Assembly (NCBI GenBank): GCA_020199905.1
Contig: JAIVJS010000020.1
Location: 1 to 56,531 of the forward strand
Origin: Acidobacteriota bacterium
Lineage (GTDB): Bacteria > Acidobacteriota > Thermoanaerobaculia > UBA5066 > Gp7-AA6
Length of the DNA stretch: 56,531 nucleotides
Direction of reading: 5' to 3'
Numbering within the stretch: the stretch's first letter is position 1; each line of letters begins with the position of its first letter. Shown here piece after piece: positions 32,890-41,084 of this stretch. The position numbers and the translations under genes were made by a program. Under the pieces are notes generated by a model. That model ran no database searches and was not told the origin of the DNA. It saw only the letters and a list, made by a program, of their open reading frames with translations.

Positions 32890-34053
32890 ATGCGAAAAGA
32901 GTTCCTGCCGTTCGCGCGGCCTTCGATCGGCGAGGAAGAGATCGCCGAGCTCATCGACACCCTGAAGTCCGGGTGGATTACGACCGGGCCGAAGGTGGAG
33001 CGGTTCACCGCGGAGTTTGCGGCGTACGTCGGCGGGCGATTCGCCGTCCCCGTCTCCTCGGCGACCGGCGGACTGCACGTGGCCCTTCTGGCGCTCGGCA
33101 TCGGGCCGGGGGACGAGGTCATCACCACGCCGATGACCTTCGTCGCGACGCTGAACACGATCGTGCACTGCGGAGCGGTCCCGGTCCTGGTCGACATCGA
33201 CCGGGCGACGCTGAACATCCGCGCGGAAGAGATCGAGAAGAAGATCACGCCGCGGACCAAGGCGATCCTCCCCGTGCACTACGTCGGGCAGCCCGCCGAT
33301 CTGGACCCCATTCTGGAGATCGCCTCCCGGCGCGGAGTCGCCGTTCTCGAGGACGCGGCGCACGCCGTCGGGTCCGAGTACCGGGGGAAGAGAATCGGGT
33401 GCTTCCCGACGACGTCGGTCTTTTCGTTTCATCCGAACAAGAACATGACGACGGGCGAGGGCGGCATGGTCGTCACCTCGGACGAGGCGGTGTTCGAAAA
33501 GGCGTCGCTGCTGAAATTCCACGGCATGGACCGGGAATCGTGGAAGCGCTTCGCGAAGGCGGGCAGCCCCCGATACGACGTCGCCCTGCCGGGCTTCAAG
33601 TACAACATGATGGACATCCAGGCGGCACTCGGCCTGCATCAGCTGAGGCGCCTCGAGGGATTCCTGGTCGAGCGCGAGCGGCTCGCGCGCCGTTACGACG
33701 AGGCCCTTGCCGGCGTTGCCGGGCTGATTCTTCCTTCCCGCGTCCCGTACCCCGTGCGCCACGCGTGGCACCTGTACACGCCGCTCGTGGACATCGACCG
33801 GCTCACGATCGGCCGCGACCGGTTCATGGCGGAGCTGAAGGCCCGCAACATCGGGACCGGCCTGCATTACACGGCCGCCCACGAGTTCTCGTATTACGCC
33901 GACCGCTTCGGCTGGCGCCCGGAGGACTTCCCGGAGGCGCACTTCGTTTCGGAGCGCATCGTCTCGCTGCCGCTCTTTCCGGGACTGACGGATGGCGACC
34001 AGGACGACGCAATCGAAGCAATCCGGGACGTGCTGAAGGCCTTCCGGGCTTGA
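32890..34053 (+). CDS. arnB: DegT/DnrJ aminotransferase, ArnB-like
   Basis: 387 residues, close to the usual 379 of ArnB. FARPSIGEEEI and GWITTGPKVERFTAEFA open the protein, EDAAHAVGSEY binds PLP, and FSFHPNKNMTTGEGGM contains the Schiff-base Lys. KYNMMDIQAALG is also conserved. By homology and neighbourhood it aminates the 4-keto-pentose of UDP to UDP-L-Ara4N. It starts the set arnB, arnC, arnA-N, arnA-C, arnD. Confidence 0.85.
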   Translation: MRKEFLPFARPSIGEEEIAELIDTLKSGWITTGPKVERFTAEFAAYVGGRFAVPVSSATGGLHVALLALGIGPGDEVITTPMTFVATLNTIVHCGAVPVLVDIDRATLNIRAEEIEKKITPRTKAILPVHYVGQPADLDPILEIASRRGVAVLEDAAHAVGSEYRGKRIGCFPTTSVFSFHPNKNMTTGEGGMVVTSDEAVFEKASLLKFHGMDRESWKRFAKAGSPRYDVALPGFKYNMMDIQAALGLHQLRRLEGFLVERERLARRYDEALAGVAGLILPSRVPYPVRHAWHLYTPLVDIDRLTIGRDRFMAELKARNIGTGLHYTAAHEFSYYADRFGWRPEDFPEAHFVSERIVSLPLFPGLTDGDQDDAIEAIRDVLKAFRA

Positions 34054-34070
34054 GTCGGGGTGTTCCGGCT

Positions 34071-34098
34071 GAGAGCTGACAGCTGAGAGCCGACAGCT
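34071..34098. repeat. four-unit heptamer tract between arnB and arnC
   Basis: GAGAGCT, GACAGCT, GAGAGCC, GACAGCT. It abuts TAAGAT (34099-34104). Confidence 0.85.
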
Positions 34099-34116
34099 TA
34101 AGATCCAGGCCGCCAC

Positions 34117-34143
34117 ATGCGAGACATCCGGAAAATGCCATGA
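34117..34143 (+). other. possible 8-codon leader ORF coupled to arnC
   Basis: ATG 34117 encodes MRDIRKMP and stops at TGA 34141-34143, which overlaps the arnC ATG (ATGA). TAAGAT lies 12 nt before it. arnC itself has no clear Shine-Dalgarno, so re-initiation from this short frame is possible. Chance occurrence is not excluded. Confidence 0.25.
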
Positions 34144-35144
34144 AGGTCTCGGTCGTCGTCCCCGTTTACAACGAGCAGGCGAACCTGGACGAGTTCTGCC
34201 GTCGCGTGCTCGCCGTGATGGACGGGCTAGCCGGTCCCTACGAGCTCCTGCTCGTGGACGATGGGAGCCGCGACCGTTCGCTCGAGATCCTGAAGGCCTG
34301 GGCGGCCCGCCGGCCGGACGTCGTCCGCGTGCTCGAGCTGTCCCGCAACTTCGGGCAGCATCCCGCGATCCTTGCGGGGTTTCGGGACGTGACGGGAGAC
34401 GTCGTCGTCACGCTCGACGCCGATCTGCAGAACCCTCCCGAGGAGATTCCGAAACTCCTCTCGAAAGTGGAGGAGGGCTACGACGTGGTCGGCGGGGTTC
34501 GGATCTCGCGCCAGGACTCGTTCGCCCGTCGCTTCGCGTCCCGGATCGTGAATCGCGTGACTGTGGCGATCACCCGGATGCGCCTGACCGACTTCGGTTG
34601 CATGCTGCGGGCCTACTCCCGCGACGTCGTCGACGAGATCAACCGCACGGAGGAGGCGTCCACGTTCATCCCGGCGCTCGGGCAGAGCTTCGCGCGAAAC
34701 CCGACCGAGATCGAGGTCGCGCATGCCCCCCGGACGGGCGGCGAGTCGGCGTACTCGCTCTACCGGCTGATCCGCCTCAATTTCGACCTGATGACGGGCT
34801 TCTCGGCCGTGCCGCTGCAGCTCTTCGGGATTCTCGGGACGTTCGTCGCCCTCGGCGGGATCGCGTTCGGCATCTTCCTGTTCGTCCGGCGGTTGATCGT
34901 CGGCGCGGAGGTCGAGGGGGTCTTCACGCTCTTCGCGATCCTGTTCACGCTGCTCGGCGTCGCCATGGCGGGGCTCGGCATCGTCGGTGAGTACGTCGGA
35001 CGGATCTACGAACAGGTGCGCGGCCGGCCGCGGTTCTCGGTCCGTCACGCGTGGGGACTGCGCGGCGAGCCGCCCTCGAGTTCGCCCGCGCCGGGATCGG
35101 TTTCGACACCCGCAACCGGCCCCTCTCCGGCGGTCCGGCGTTGA
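34140..35144 (+). CDS. arnC: undecaprenyl-phosphate glycosyltransferase, ArnC-like
   Basis: 334 residues, GT2 family. VVPVYNEQANLDEF and LLLVDDGSRDRS bind the nucleotide sugar, TLDADLQNPPEEIP supplies the acidic motif. FGCMLRAYSRDVVDEI, STFIPALGQSFARNPTEIEVAH (key residues STFIP, TEIEVAH) and GESAYSLYRLI follow E. coli ArnC closely, more than generic DPM synthases. Two C-terminal TM helices follow (about 225-290), then a Ser/Pro tail. It transfers formyl-Ara4N-type sugar to undecaprenyl phosphate. It overlaps the next gene as TTGA. Confidence 0.87.
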   Translation: MKVSVVVPVYNEQANLDEFCRRVLAVMDGLAGPYELLLVDDGSRDRSLEILKAWAARRPDVVRVLELSRNFGQHPAILAGFRDVTGDVVVTLDADLQNPPEEIPKLLSKVEEGYDVVGGVRISRQDSFARRFASRIVNRVTVAITRMRLTDFGCMLRAYSRDVVDEINRTEEASTFIPALGQSFARNPTEIEVAHAPRTGGESAYSLYRLIRLNFDLMTGFSAVPLQLFGILGTFVALGGIAFGIFLFVRRLIVGAEVEGVFTLFAILFTLLGVAMAGLGIVGEYVGRIYEQVRGRPRFSVRHAWGLRGEPPSSSPAPGSVSTPATGPSPAVRR

Positions 35145-36052
35145 CACGCATCGCCGTCTTCGCATACTCCGACACCGGGCACGCGTGCCTGAAGGCGCTG
35201 CTCGACGCGGGGCGGGAGGTCGTCTTCGTCGGGACTCACGCCGACCGGCCCGATGAGGCGCAGTGGTTTCCGAGCGTCGCGGAGCTCGCGCGGCAGCGCG
35301 GGATCGCGCCCGCGATCGTCGAAGACCCGCGATCGCCGGACGTTCTGGAGAGCGTGCGCCGCGCCGCGCCGGATCTCCTCTTCTCTTTCTATTACCGCGG
35401 CCTTCTTCCCGACGCGATGCTCCGGCTGCCGCCGCGGGGCGCCTTCAACGTCCACGGGTCGCTGCTGCCCAAGTACCGCGGCCGGGCGCCCGTGAACTGG
35501 GCCGTGTTGAAGGGCGAGACCGCGACGGGCGCCACGCTGCACGTGATGACCGCGCGGGCGGACGCCGGGGACATCGTCGACCAGGAAGGGGTGCCGATCG
35601 GGCCCGACGACACCGCGCTCGAAGTTCAGCGCCGCGTCACGGCTGCGGCGGTGCGGGTCCTGACGCGCAGGCTTCCCGACCTCGAAGCGGGCCGCGCGCC
35701 GCGCGTGACGCAGGACGAGTCTCGCGCGACGAAGTTTCCCCGCCGCACGCCCGAGGACGGGCGGATCGACTGGTCGGCGAGCGCGAAGCAGGTCCACGAC
35801 CTCGTGCGCGCCGTGACACACCCGTGGCCGGGAGCGTTCACCGACATCTTCGGGGCGAAGACGACGCTCTGGAAGACGAGTGTGCCGAATCTCGGCGCGC
35901 ACGACAACTTCCCCGGGCAGATCCGGATCGAGGCCGGACGCCTGTACGTCGCGTGCGGCGACGACCGGTACGTCGAGATCCTCGCGTTGCAGCGGGAGGG
36001 AGAGGACGAGATGGAAGCCAGGCGGTTCATCGCGCAGGCCGTGACGCCATGA
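35141..36052 (+). CDS. UDP-Ara4N formyltransferase (ArnA N-terminal domain as a separate protein)
   Basis: 303 residues from TTG 35141. [22 protein letters not shown] holds the catalytic Asn and His ([12 protein letters not shown]), and DAGDIVDQ the Asp, as in methionyl-tRNA/ArnA formyltransferases. [18 protein letters not shown] matches the ArnA N-terminus. In E. coli this domain is fused in front of the decarboxylase; here the two are separate genes overlapping as ATGA. Predicted reaction: 10-formyl-THF dependent N-formylation of UDP-L-Ara4N. Confidence 0.87.
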   Translation: MTRIAVFAYSDTGHACLKALLDAGREVVFVGTHADRPDEAQWFPSVAELARQRGIAPAIVEDPRSPDVLESVRRAAPDLLFSFYYRGLLPDAMLRLPPRGAFNVHGSLLPKYRGRAPVNWAVLKGETATGATLHVMTARADAGDIVDQEGVPIGPDDTALEVQRRVTAAAVRVLTRRLPDLEAGRAPRVTQDESRATKFPRRTPEDGRIDWSASAKQVHDLVRAVTHPWPGAFTDIFGAKTTLWKTSVPNLGAHDNFPGQIRIEAGRLYVACGDDRYVEILALQREGEDEMEARRFIAQAVTP

Positions 36053-37077
36053 GGGTGCTGATCCTCGGCGTGAACGGGTTCATCGGGAACGCCCTCACCG
36101 AGCGCATTCTCGGCACGACGGATTGGGAAGTTTCGGGCCTCGACATCGGAAGCGACAAGATCGCGCCGTTTCTCGGGCACCCCCGATTCACCTACCTCGA
36201 AGGCGACATCGCGATCAACAAGGAATGGATCGAGTACCAGGTCAAGAAATGCGACGTCGTGCTCCCGCTGGTCGCGATCGCGACGCCGGCCGCGTACGTG
36301 CGCAACCCGATCGCGGTCTTCGAGCTCGACTTCGAGGAGAACCTCCGCATCGTCAAGCAGGCCGTCCGATACAAGAAGAGAGTCGTCTTTCCGTCCACCT
36401 CGGAGGTCTACGGGATGTGCCCCGACCCCGAGTTCGACGAAGAGCGCTCGACCCTCGTGTACGGCCCGATCCACAAGCAGCGCTGGATCTACTCCTGCTC
36501 GAAGCAGCTGCTCGACCGCGTCATCTGGGCCTACGGCGCGTCGAGCGGGCTGAAGTTCACGCTGTTCCGGCCGTTCAACTGGATGGGCCCGCATCTGGAC
36601 GACGTGGACTCGCCCAAGGAGGGCTCGAGCCGCGTCCTGACGCAGTTCCTGCACAACATCCTGTACGGCGAGCCGATCAAGCTCGTCGACGGAGGAACAC
36701 AGCGCCGGTCGTTCACCTACATCTCGGACGGCATCGACTGCCTCATGAGGATCCTCGAGAACGAAAGCGGCGCGGCGGACGGCGGGATCTTCAACATCGG
36801 CAATCCCGCCAACGACCTGTCGGTTCGGCAGCTCGCGGAGGCCCTTGTGGCCGCCGTCGCGGCGCATCCCAACTTCGGAGAGAAGGCCCTCCAGACTCCC
36901 GTCGTGGAAGTGTCGTCCGGGGAGTATTACGGGGAGGGATACCAGGACATCCTGACCCGCGTGCCTTCGATCGTCCGCGCGAAGAAGATTCTGGGCTGGG
37001 AGCCGCGCGTCCCCATGGAAGAGGCGATCCGGAGGACCGTCGCCTTCTACCTCGACAAGCGGCCGGCGAAGGGTTGA
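36049..37077 (+). CDS. UDP-glucuronate decarboxylase (ArnA C-terminal domain as a separate protein)
   Basis: 342 residues, extended [22 protein letters not shown] is the NAD motif. Stretches near-identical to E. coli ArnA include [20 protein letters not shown] (written in part), [30 protein letters not shown] and FRPFNWMGP, with catalytic Ser/Thr, Tyr and Lys in place. It oxidatively decarboxylates UDP-glucuronate to UDP-4-keto-pentose. The order formyltransferase then decarboxylase repeats the domain order of bifunctional ArnA. Confidence 0.92.
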   Translation: MRVLILGVNGFIGNALTERILGTTDWEVSGLDIGSDKIAPFLGHPRFTYLEGDIAINKEWIEYQVKKCDVVLPLVAIATPAAYVRNPIAVFELDFEENLRIVKQAVRYKKRVVFPSTSEVYGMCPDPEFDEERSTLVYGPIHKQRWIYSCSKQLLDRVIWAYGASSGLKFTLFRPFNWMGPHLDDVDSPKEGSSRVLTQFLHNILYGEPIKLVDGGTQRRSFTYISDGIDCLMRILENESGAADGGIFNIGNPANDLSVRQLAEALVAAVAAHPNFGEKALQTPVVEVSSGEYYGEGYQDILTRVPSIVRAKKILGWEPRVPMEEAIRRTVAFYLDKRPAKG

Positions 37078-38000
37078 CCTCGCCGCCGGGCGCCGGTTCC
37101 GCCTCCAGGCGCGTCGCGCTCAAGGTGGACGCGGATACCCTCGTGGGAACGCGCGAGGGAATTCCGGCGCTTCTCGACCTCTTCGCCCGGCGGGGCATCC
37201 GCGCCACGTTCTACTTCACGTTCGGGCCCGACCGCTCGGGGGTCGCCGCGCGCCGGGTGTTCACACGCAGCGGGTTCCTCCGGAAGATGTGGAAGAGCCG
37301 CGCGGCGTCTCTCTACGGGTTCCCCACGATGCTGTACGGGACGCTGCTCCCCGCTCCGCCGGTCGGAGAGAGGTGCGCGCGCGAGATCCGGTCCGTGGCG
37401 GAAGCGGGGCATGAGACCGGCGTTCACGGCTGGGACCACGTCGGATGGCACGACGGGCTCGACGGCTGGTCCGACGAAAAGATCCGGGAGCACGTCGATC
37501 GCGCGCACGAGGAGTACCGGCGGATATTTGGAGCGCCGGCGCGTTCGAGCGCGGCGCCGGGCTGGACCGCCAACACCCGCTCCCTGGCCATCGAGGCGGA
37601 GCGCGGCCTGCTCTTCACGTCGAACTCCCGGGGCGGGTCGCCGTTTTTCCCGCGCGCCGGAGGGCGGGTCTTCGAGACTCTCGAGATCCCTTCGACTCTG
37701 CCGACCCTCGACGAGACGCTGGGCTGGGACGACCTGCCGACCGACGCGGCACAGCGCGAGTATTACCGGGGTGCTCCGCGCGGGACGGAGGTCCACACCA
37801 TCCACACGGAGGTCGAGGGACGGTCCCGCCGCCCGCTCTTCGAGCAGATCCTGGACGACTGGCAGTCGGACGGCGTCACGTTCCCGACGCTCGGGGAACT
37901 GGCTCGCGAGGCGCTCGGGAAGAGGGAAGAAATTCCGATCCGCGAGCTCGTCCGGACGACTCTGCCGGGAAGAGGCGGAACCGTGGCGACAGGCGGGTAG
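37074..38000 (+). CDS. arnD: polysaccharide deacetylase-family deformylase, ArnD-like
   Basis: 308 residues from TTG 37074 (TTGA overlap). [17 protein letters not shown] gives the metal/base Asp pair; [26 protein letters not shown] (metal His) and [11 protein letters not shown] follow Arn[13 protein letters not shown] is the late motif. In the Arn pathway it removes the formyl group from undecaprenyl-phosphate-Ara4FN. It completes the pathway up to lipid-linked Ara4N; no obvious arnT homologue is adjacent, though several GT-C proteins lie downstream. Confidence 0.88.
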   Translation: MTSPPGAGSASRRVALKVDADTLVGTREGIPALLDLFARRGIRATFYFTFGPDRSGVAARRVFTRSGFLRKMWKSRAASLYGFPTMLYGTLLPAPPVGERCAREIRSVAEAGHETGVHGWDHVGWHDGLDGWSDEKIREHVDRAHEEYRRIFGAPARSSAAPGWTANTRSLAIEAERGLLFTSNSRGGSPFFPRAGGRVFETLEIPSTLPTLDETLGWDDLPTDAAQREYYRGAPRGTEVHTIHTEVEGRSRRPLFEQILDDWQSDGVTFPTLGELAREALGKREEIPIRELVRTTLPGRGGTVATGG

Positions 38001-38005
38001 CTGAA

Positions 38006-39241
38006 CTATCTCGTGATCAGGATCGAGATCGAGTGATCCTCCGGATTGGCCGTGACCGCGTCGGCCTTCCTGTCCCCGTTGAAATCCGCCAGCAGCACGC
38101 GCTCCGGATGGCCGCCCACGCGGACCGTCGCCGTGCGGGACGGCGACAGACCGTCGGGGCCGCCGTACCCGATCGTGAGAGTGTCGTCCACCTGATTGGC
38201 CGTCGCGGCGTCGGCGAACCCGTCGCCGTCGATGTCTCCGCCGGCCACGTCCCCCGACGCCCGGCCGGTCGGGATCCGGGGCCCGAGCCGGAACCGCCCC
38301 CCTCCCTCGTTCAGCAGGGCAGTGAGACCGTCGCCCGAAGGGTCCGTTCCCTGACCGGAGTAGTTCGCGACCAGGATGTCGGGCCGGCCGTCGCGATTGA
38401 CGTCGGCGACCGCGACGGCGAAGGGAGACGGCCCTCCCTGGAGCGGCGGCCTTCCGGACGCGGTGAAATGCCCCGCGCCGTCGCCGGTCAGGAAGGTCAC
38501 CAGCCCGCCGGCGAGGTTCGGGGCGACGAGGTCGCACCGGCCGTCTCCGTCGAGATCCGCCAGGCGAAGATTGCGGTAAGGCTTGCGGCCCGCTTCGATC
38601 GAGACGCCCGGCGACGCGAAGCCGCCCTTGCCGTCGCCGCGGAGAAACGTGAAACGGTTTTCGCCCCAGCTGTCGATGACGAGATCCGGCGAGCCATCCC
38701 GGTCGGCGTCGCAGACTCCGAGGGTGTGCGGGTGGGGATTGCTCCGGACGCGGAGGGGCGAGCCGGCCGCGGGGCGGAATCCTCCGCGTCCGTCGCCCAG
38801 GAGGACGGTGACGAGCGGAACGCCGTGGTTGGCGATGGCCAGATCGAGGCGGCCGTCGCGATTGAGGTCGGCCGCGACGATCTCCGTGGGATCCGGCCCC
38901 GCGGGAAACGCGCCCGCGCTCTGGAGCCCGCCCCGGCCGTCGCCGAGAAACACGGCGACGTCCTTCGATCCCGAGCTCCCGACGGCAAGGTCGAGCCGTC
39001 CGTCGCCGTTGAAGTCTCCGGACGCGAGAGCGGCGGGGTCGTGATCGGAGCCGACCGCCACGACGCGCGGGGGAAGAAACGGAGAGCCGCGAGTCGCCGG
39101 CGGGGCTGGCATCCCGGCCGACGCGGAGAGCGAGAGCAAGGCGGCGGCCGCGACGAGAGCGGTCCTCGAGCGCCCGCGGGGAACAGGGACCGCGAAGGGG
39201 AACACCACCGAAGAAATACCAGAACCCGCCGTCGCGCCCAA
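38006..39241 (-). CDS. secreted FG-GAP/VCBS-repeat beta-propeller protein
   Basis: 411 residues, six to seven repeats of D-x-N-x-DG-x-x-D (GDFNGDGRLDLAV, ADLNRDGRLDLAI, CDADRDGSPDLVI, ADLDGDGRCDLVA, ADVNRDGRPDILV, GDIDGDGFADAAT, ADFNGDRKADAVT), each a Ca2+-binding blade of an integrin-like propeller. A hydrophobic stretch (ALVAAAALLSLSASAG) is a signal peptide. The start is uncertain: TTG 39241 gives a long n-region and GTG codons about 11 residues in look better. Surface adhesion or polymer binding is inferred. Confidence 0.8.
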   Translation of the reverse strand: MGATAGSGISSVVFPFAVPVPRGRSRTALVAAAALLSLSASAGMPAPPATRGSPFLPPRVVAVGSDHDPAALASGDFNGDGRLDLAVGSSGSKDVAVFLGDGRGGLQSAGAFPAGPDPTEIVAADLNRDGRLDLAIANHGVPLVTVLLGDGRGGFRPAAGSPLRVRSNPHPHTLGVCDADRDGSPDLVIDSWGENRFTFLRGDGKGGFASPGVSIEAGRKPYRNLRLADLDGDGRCDLVAPNLAGGLVTFLTGDGAGHFTASGRPPLQGGPSPFAVAVADVNRDGRPDILVANYSGQGTDPSGDGLTALLNEGGGRFRLGPRIPTGRASGDVAGGDIDGDGFADAATANQVDDTLTIGYGGPDGLSPSRTATVRVGGHPERVLLADFNGDRKADAVTANPEDHSISILITR

Positions 39242-39264
39242 CTCCAGGAGCGGAGCGAGCGTCG

Positions 39265-39270
39265 TAGAGT
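39265..39270 (+). promoter_or_regulatory. candidate leaderless -10 (TAGAGT) of the SDR gene
   Basis: TAGAGT, 6 nt, ATG 39277. No Shine-Dalgarno. Confidence 0.5.
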
Positions 39271-39276
39271 GGCGAA

Positions 39277-40443
39277 ATGAGTTCTTCCCGGGAGATCACG
39301 GGCAAGACGGTTCTGGTCACGGGAGCGACCTCCGGGATCGGGCTCGAGGCGGCGCGCGCGCTGGCCCGGATGGGAGCGCTCGTCCTCGTGGGCGCCCGTG
39401 ATCCGGCGCGCGGTCAGGCCGTCGTCGACGAGATCCGGGTGCGCGGCGGCCGGGCAGAGCTGCTCCCGGTGGACATGGCCTCTTTCGTCTCGATCCGCGC
39501 CGCGGCGGGACGGCTGCTGTCCGCGCACCCCGTGCTCGACGTCCTCGTCAACAACGCCGGGATGGCGTCGCGGCGGAGGACGCTCTCTCCCGACGGCCAC
39601 GAGCTCACCTGGGCGACGAACTTTCTGGGCCCCTTCCTGCTGACGCGTCTCCTGCTTCCCGCGCTGCGGAAGGCTCCGGCGGCCCGCGTGGTCAACGTGA
39701 GCTCGGTCGGGCACAAGTCCGGCCGGCTCGAGTGGGACAACCTGGAGCTCGAGCGGGGCTTCGCGACGTTTCGCGCTTACGGAAACTCGAAGCTCGCCTT
39801 GAACCTCTTCACCCGCGCGCTCGCCCGCCGCGAGCCCGGGATTTCGATCAACGCCGTCCATCCCGGTGGGATCGCCACCAACATCTGGCGCTCCGCGCCC
39901 GCGGCGGCGCGGTGGATTCTCGAGCGGGTTCTGCCATCGGCCGAGGTCGGCGCGCGCCCGGTCGTCCGTCTCGCCTCGGACCCGGACGTTTCGCAGGTCA
40001 CCGGCCGCTACTTCGACAAGCTCCGGGAGGCCGAGCCCTCCGCCGCCGCAAGGGATGATGCAGCATGGCCAGATAGGTGGATGTGCCCTGCTGTGAGCCG
40101 CCGTGCGTCAGGAGCTTCTCTCCCTTCCGATCCACGATGGTCCATCCGAAATAGGGAGACTCCTTCCCGTCCTTCGTCTTCATGGGGACCTGCATCTGCC
40201 GGAAGGTCTCCGGCTTCAACAGCCTGTTCGTGTGGAGGGCGATGGCGAATCGCGCGAGGTCGACCGCCGTCGAGACGAGACCGCCTCCGGGCACCTTGTT
40301 GCTCGTGTCGGCGAGGTCGGCGTTGCGAAGCTCGCCGCTCGGAGCCTTCGCATAGCCGCGCGCCCGGTTGGGCACGATGGACGCCTGGTCGTCGACGCGC
40401 GTGCGCTCCATCCGCGCCGGCCGAATCACGCTCTCGCGGATGA
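39277..40443 (+). CDS. retinol-dehydrogenase-like SDR with lost 3' end (runs on to 40443)
   Basis: The first about 262 residues are a normal SDR: LVTGATSGIGLEAA, NNAGMASRR, SSVGHKSGRLEW, AYGNSKLAL (Tyr-xxx-Lys) and VTGRYFDKLREAEPSAAARDDAA. At about 40062 homology stops abruptly and the frame continues for 126 codons through sequence that is antisense to a beta-lactamase-like gene. Family members normally end some 15-20 residues after this point. The last part is therefore not native protein. The start is ATG 39277 with TAGAGT upstream. Confidence 0.75.
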   Translation: MSSSREITGKTVLVTGATSGIGLEAARALARMGALVLVGARDPARGQAVVDEIRVRGGRAELLPVDMASFVSIRAAAGRLLSAHPVLDVLVNNAGMASRRRTLSPDGHELTWATNFLGPFLLTRLLLPALRKAPAARVVNVSSVGHKSGRLEWDNLELERGFATFRAYGNSKLALNLFTRALARREPGISINAVHPGGIATNIWRSAPAAARWILERVLPSAEVGARPVVRLASDPDVSQVTGRYFDKLREAEPSAAARDDAAWPDRWMCPAVSRRASGASLPSDPRWSIRNRETPSRPSSSWGPASAGRSPASTACSCGGRWRIARGRPPSRRDRLRAPCCSCRRGRRCEARRSEPSHSRAPGWARWTPGRRRACAPSAPAESRSRG

Positions 40444-41056
40444 ACTCCTCGTAAGGCTTTCCCGACGCGCCTTCGACGACACATCCGAGGACGACGTATC
40501 CGTAGGTGGAGTACGTGTACGCAGTCCCCGGTTCCTGGAGCAGGGGATCCGATTTGAACGCGTCGAGCGACGCCGGGACGCTCTCGTAATGGCGGGTGCT
40601 GTTGAAATTCTCGTCCCGGTTGTAGTGACGGATCCCGCTCAGATGGCCCAGAAGATGCCGCGCCGTGATGGGCTCAGCCCTGGCGGGAAACGCGGGGCAC
40701 GATCCCTGGATGGGGGCGTCGAGGTCGAGCCGCCCGCTCTCGGCGAGCCGCATCGCGGCCACCGCGGTGATCGGCTTGGAGATGGATCCCAGCCGCCAGA
40801 CCGTCGTCGCGGTGAACGGCACGAAGTTTTCGAGATCCGCGAATCCGTAGCCGGCTGACCACTTGACCTCGTTGCCGATCACGACGGCGACCGACAGCCC
40901 GGAGACGTTCTGGGAGGAGATCGAGGCGGCGATCGCCGCCTGCACGCGTTCCGCCGATTCGCCGAGCGGCGAGGGCGCCGTTTGAGCGGCCGTGGGTGCG
41001 GCGGCGATCAGCGCGAGAAACAGGATGCCGGCAGTCCGTCTCACCGGGATCGTCAT
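39998..41056 (-). CDS. secreted serine beta-lactamase-like hydrolase with lost 3' end
   Basis: 352 residues with a signal peptide (TIPVRRTAGILFLALIAAAPTAAQ). Ser91-x-x-Lys94 in GSISKPITAVA is the acyl-enzyme motif, YTYSTYGYVVLG carries the Tyr, and THGGSQQGTSTYLAML the third box (HGG). After STYLAML the sequence changes to HHPLRRRRARPP, which is antisense to the convergent SDR gene, so the native C-terminal 30-100 residues are gone. Class C/EstB/D-aminopeptidase-like family. The Shine-Dalgarno cggaggg is good. Confidence 0.77.
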   Translation of the reverse strand: MTIPVRRTAGILFLALIAAAPTAAQTAPSPLGESAERVQAAIAASISSQNVSGLSVAVVIGNEVKWSAGYGFADLENFVPFTATTVWRLGSISKPITAVAAMRLAESGRLDLDAPIQGSCPAFPARAEPITARHLLGHLSGIRHYNRDENFNSTRHYESVPASLDAFKSDPLLQEPGTAYTYSTYGYVVLGCVVEGASGKPYEEFIRESVIRPARMERTRVDDQASIVPNRARGYAKAPSGELRNADLADTSNKVPGGGLVSTAVDLARFAIALHTNRLLKPETFRQMQVPMKTKDGKESPYFGWTIVDRKGEKLLTHGGSQQGTSTYLAMLHHPLRRRRARPPGACRSSGR

Positions 41057-41084
41057 GCGTGTCCCTCCGTCGGCCTATCGATGG

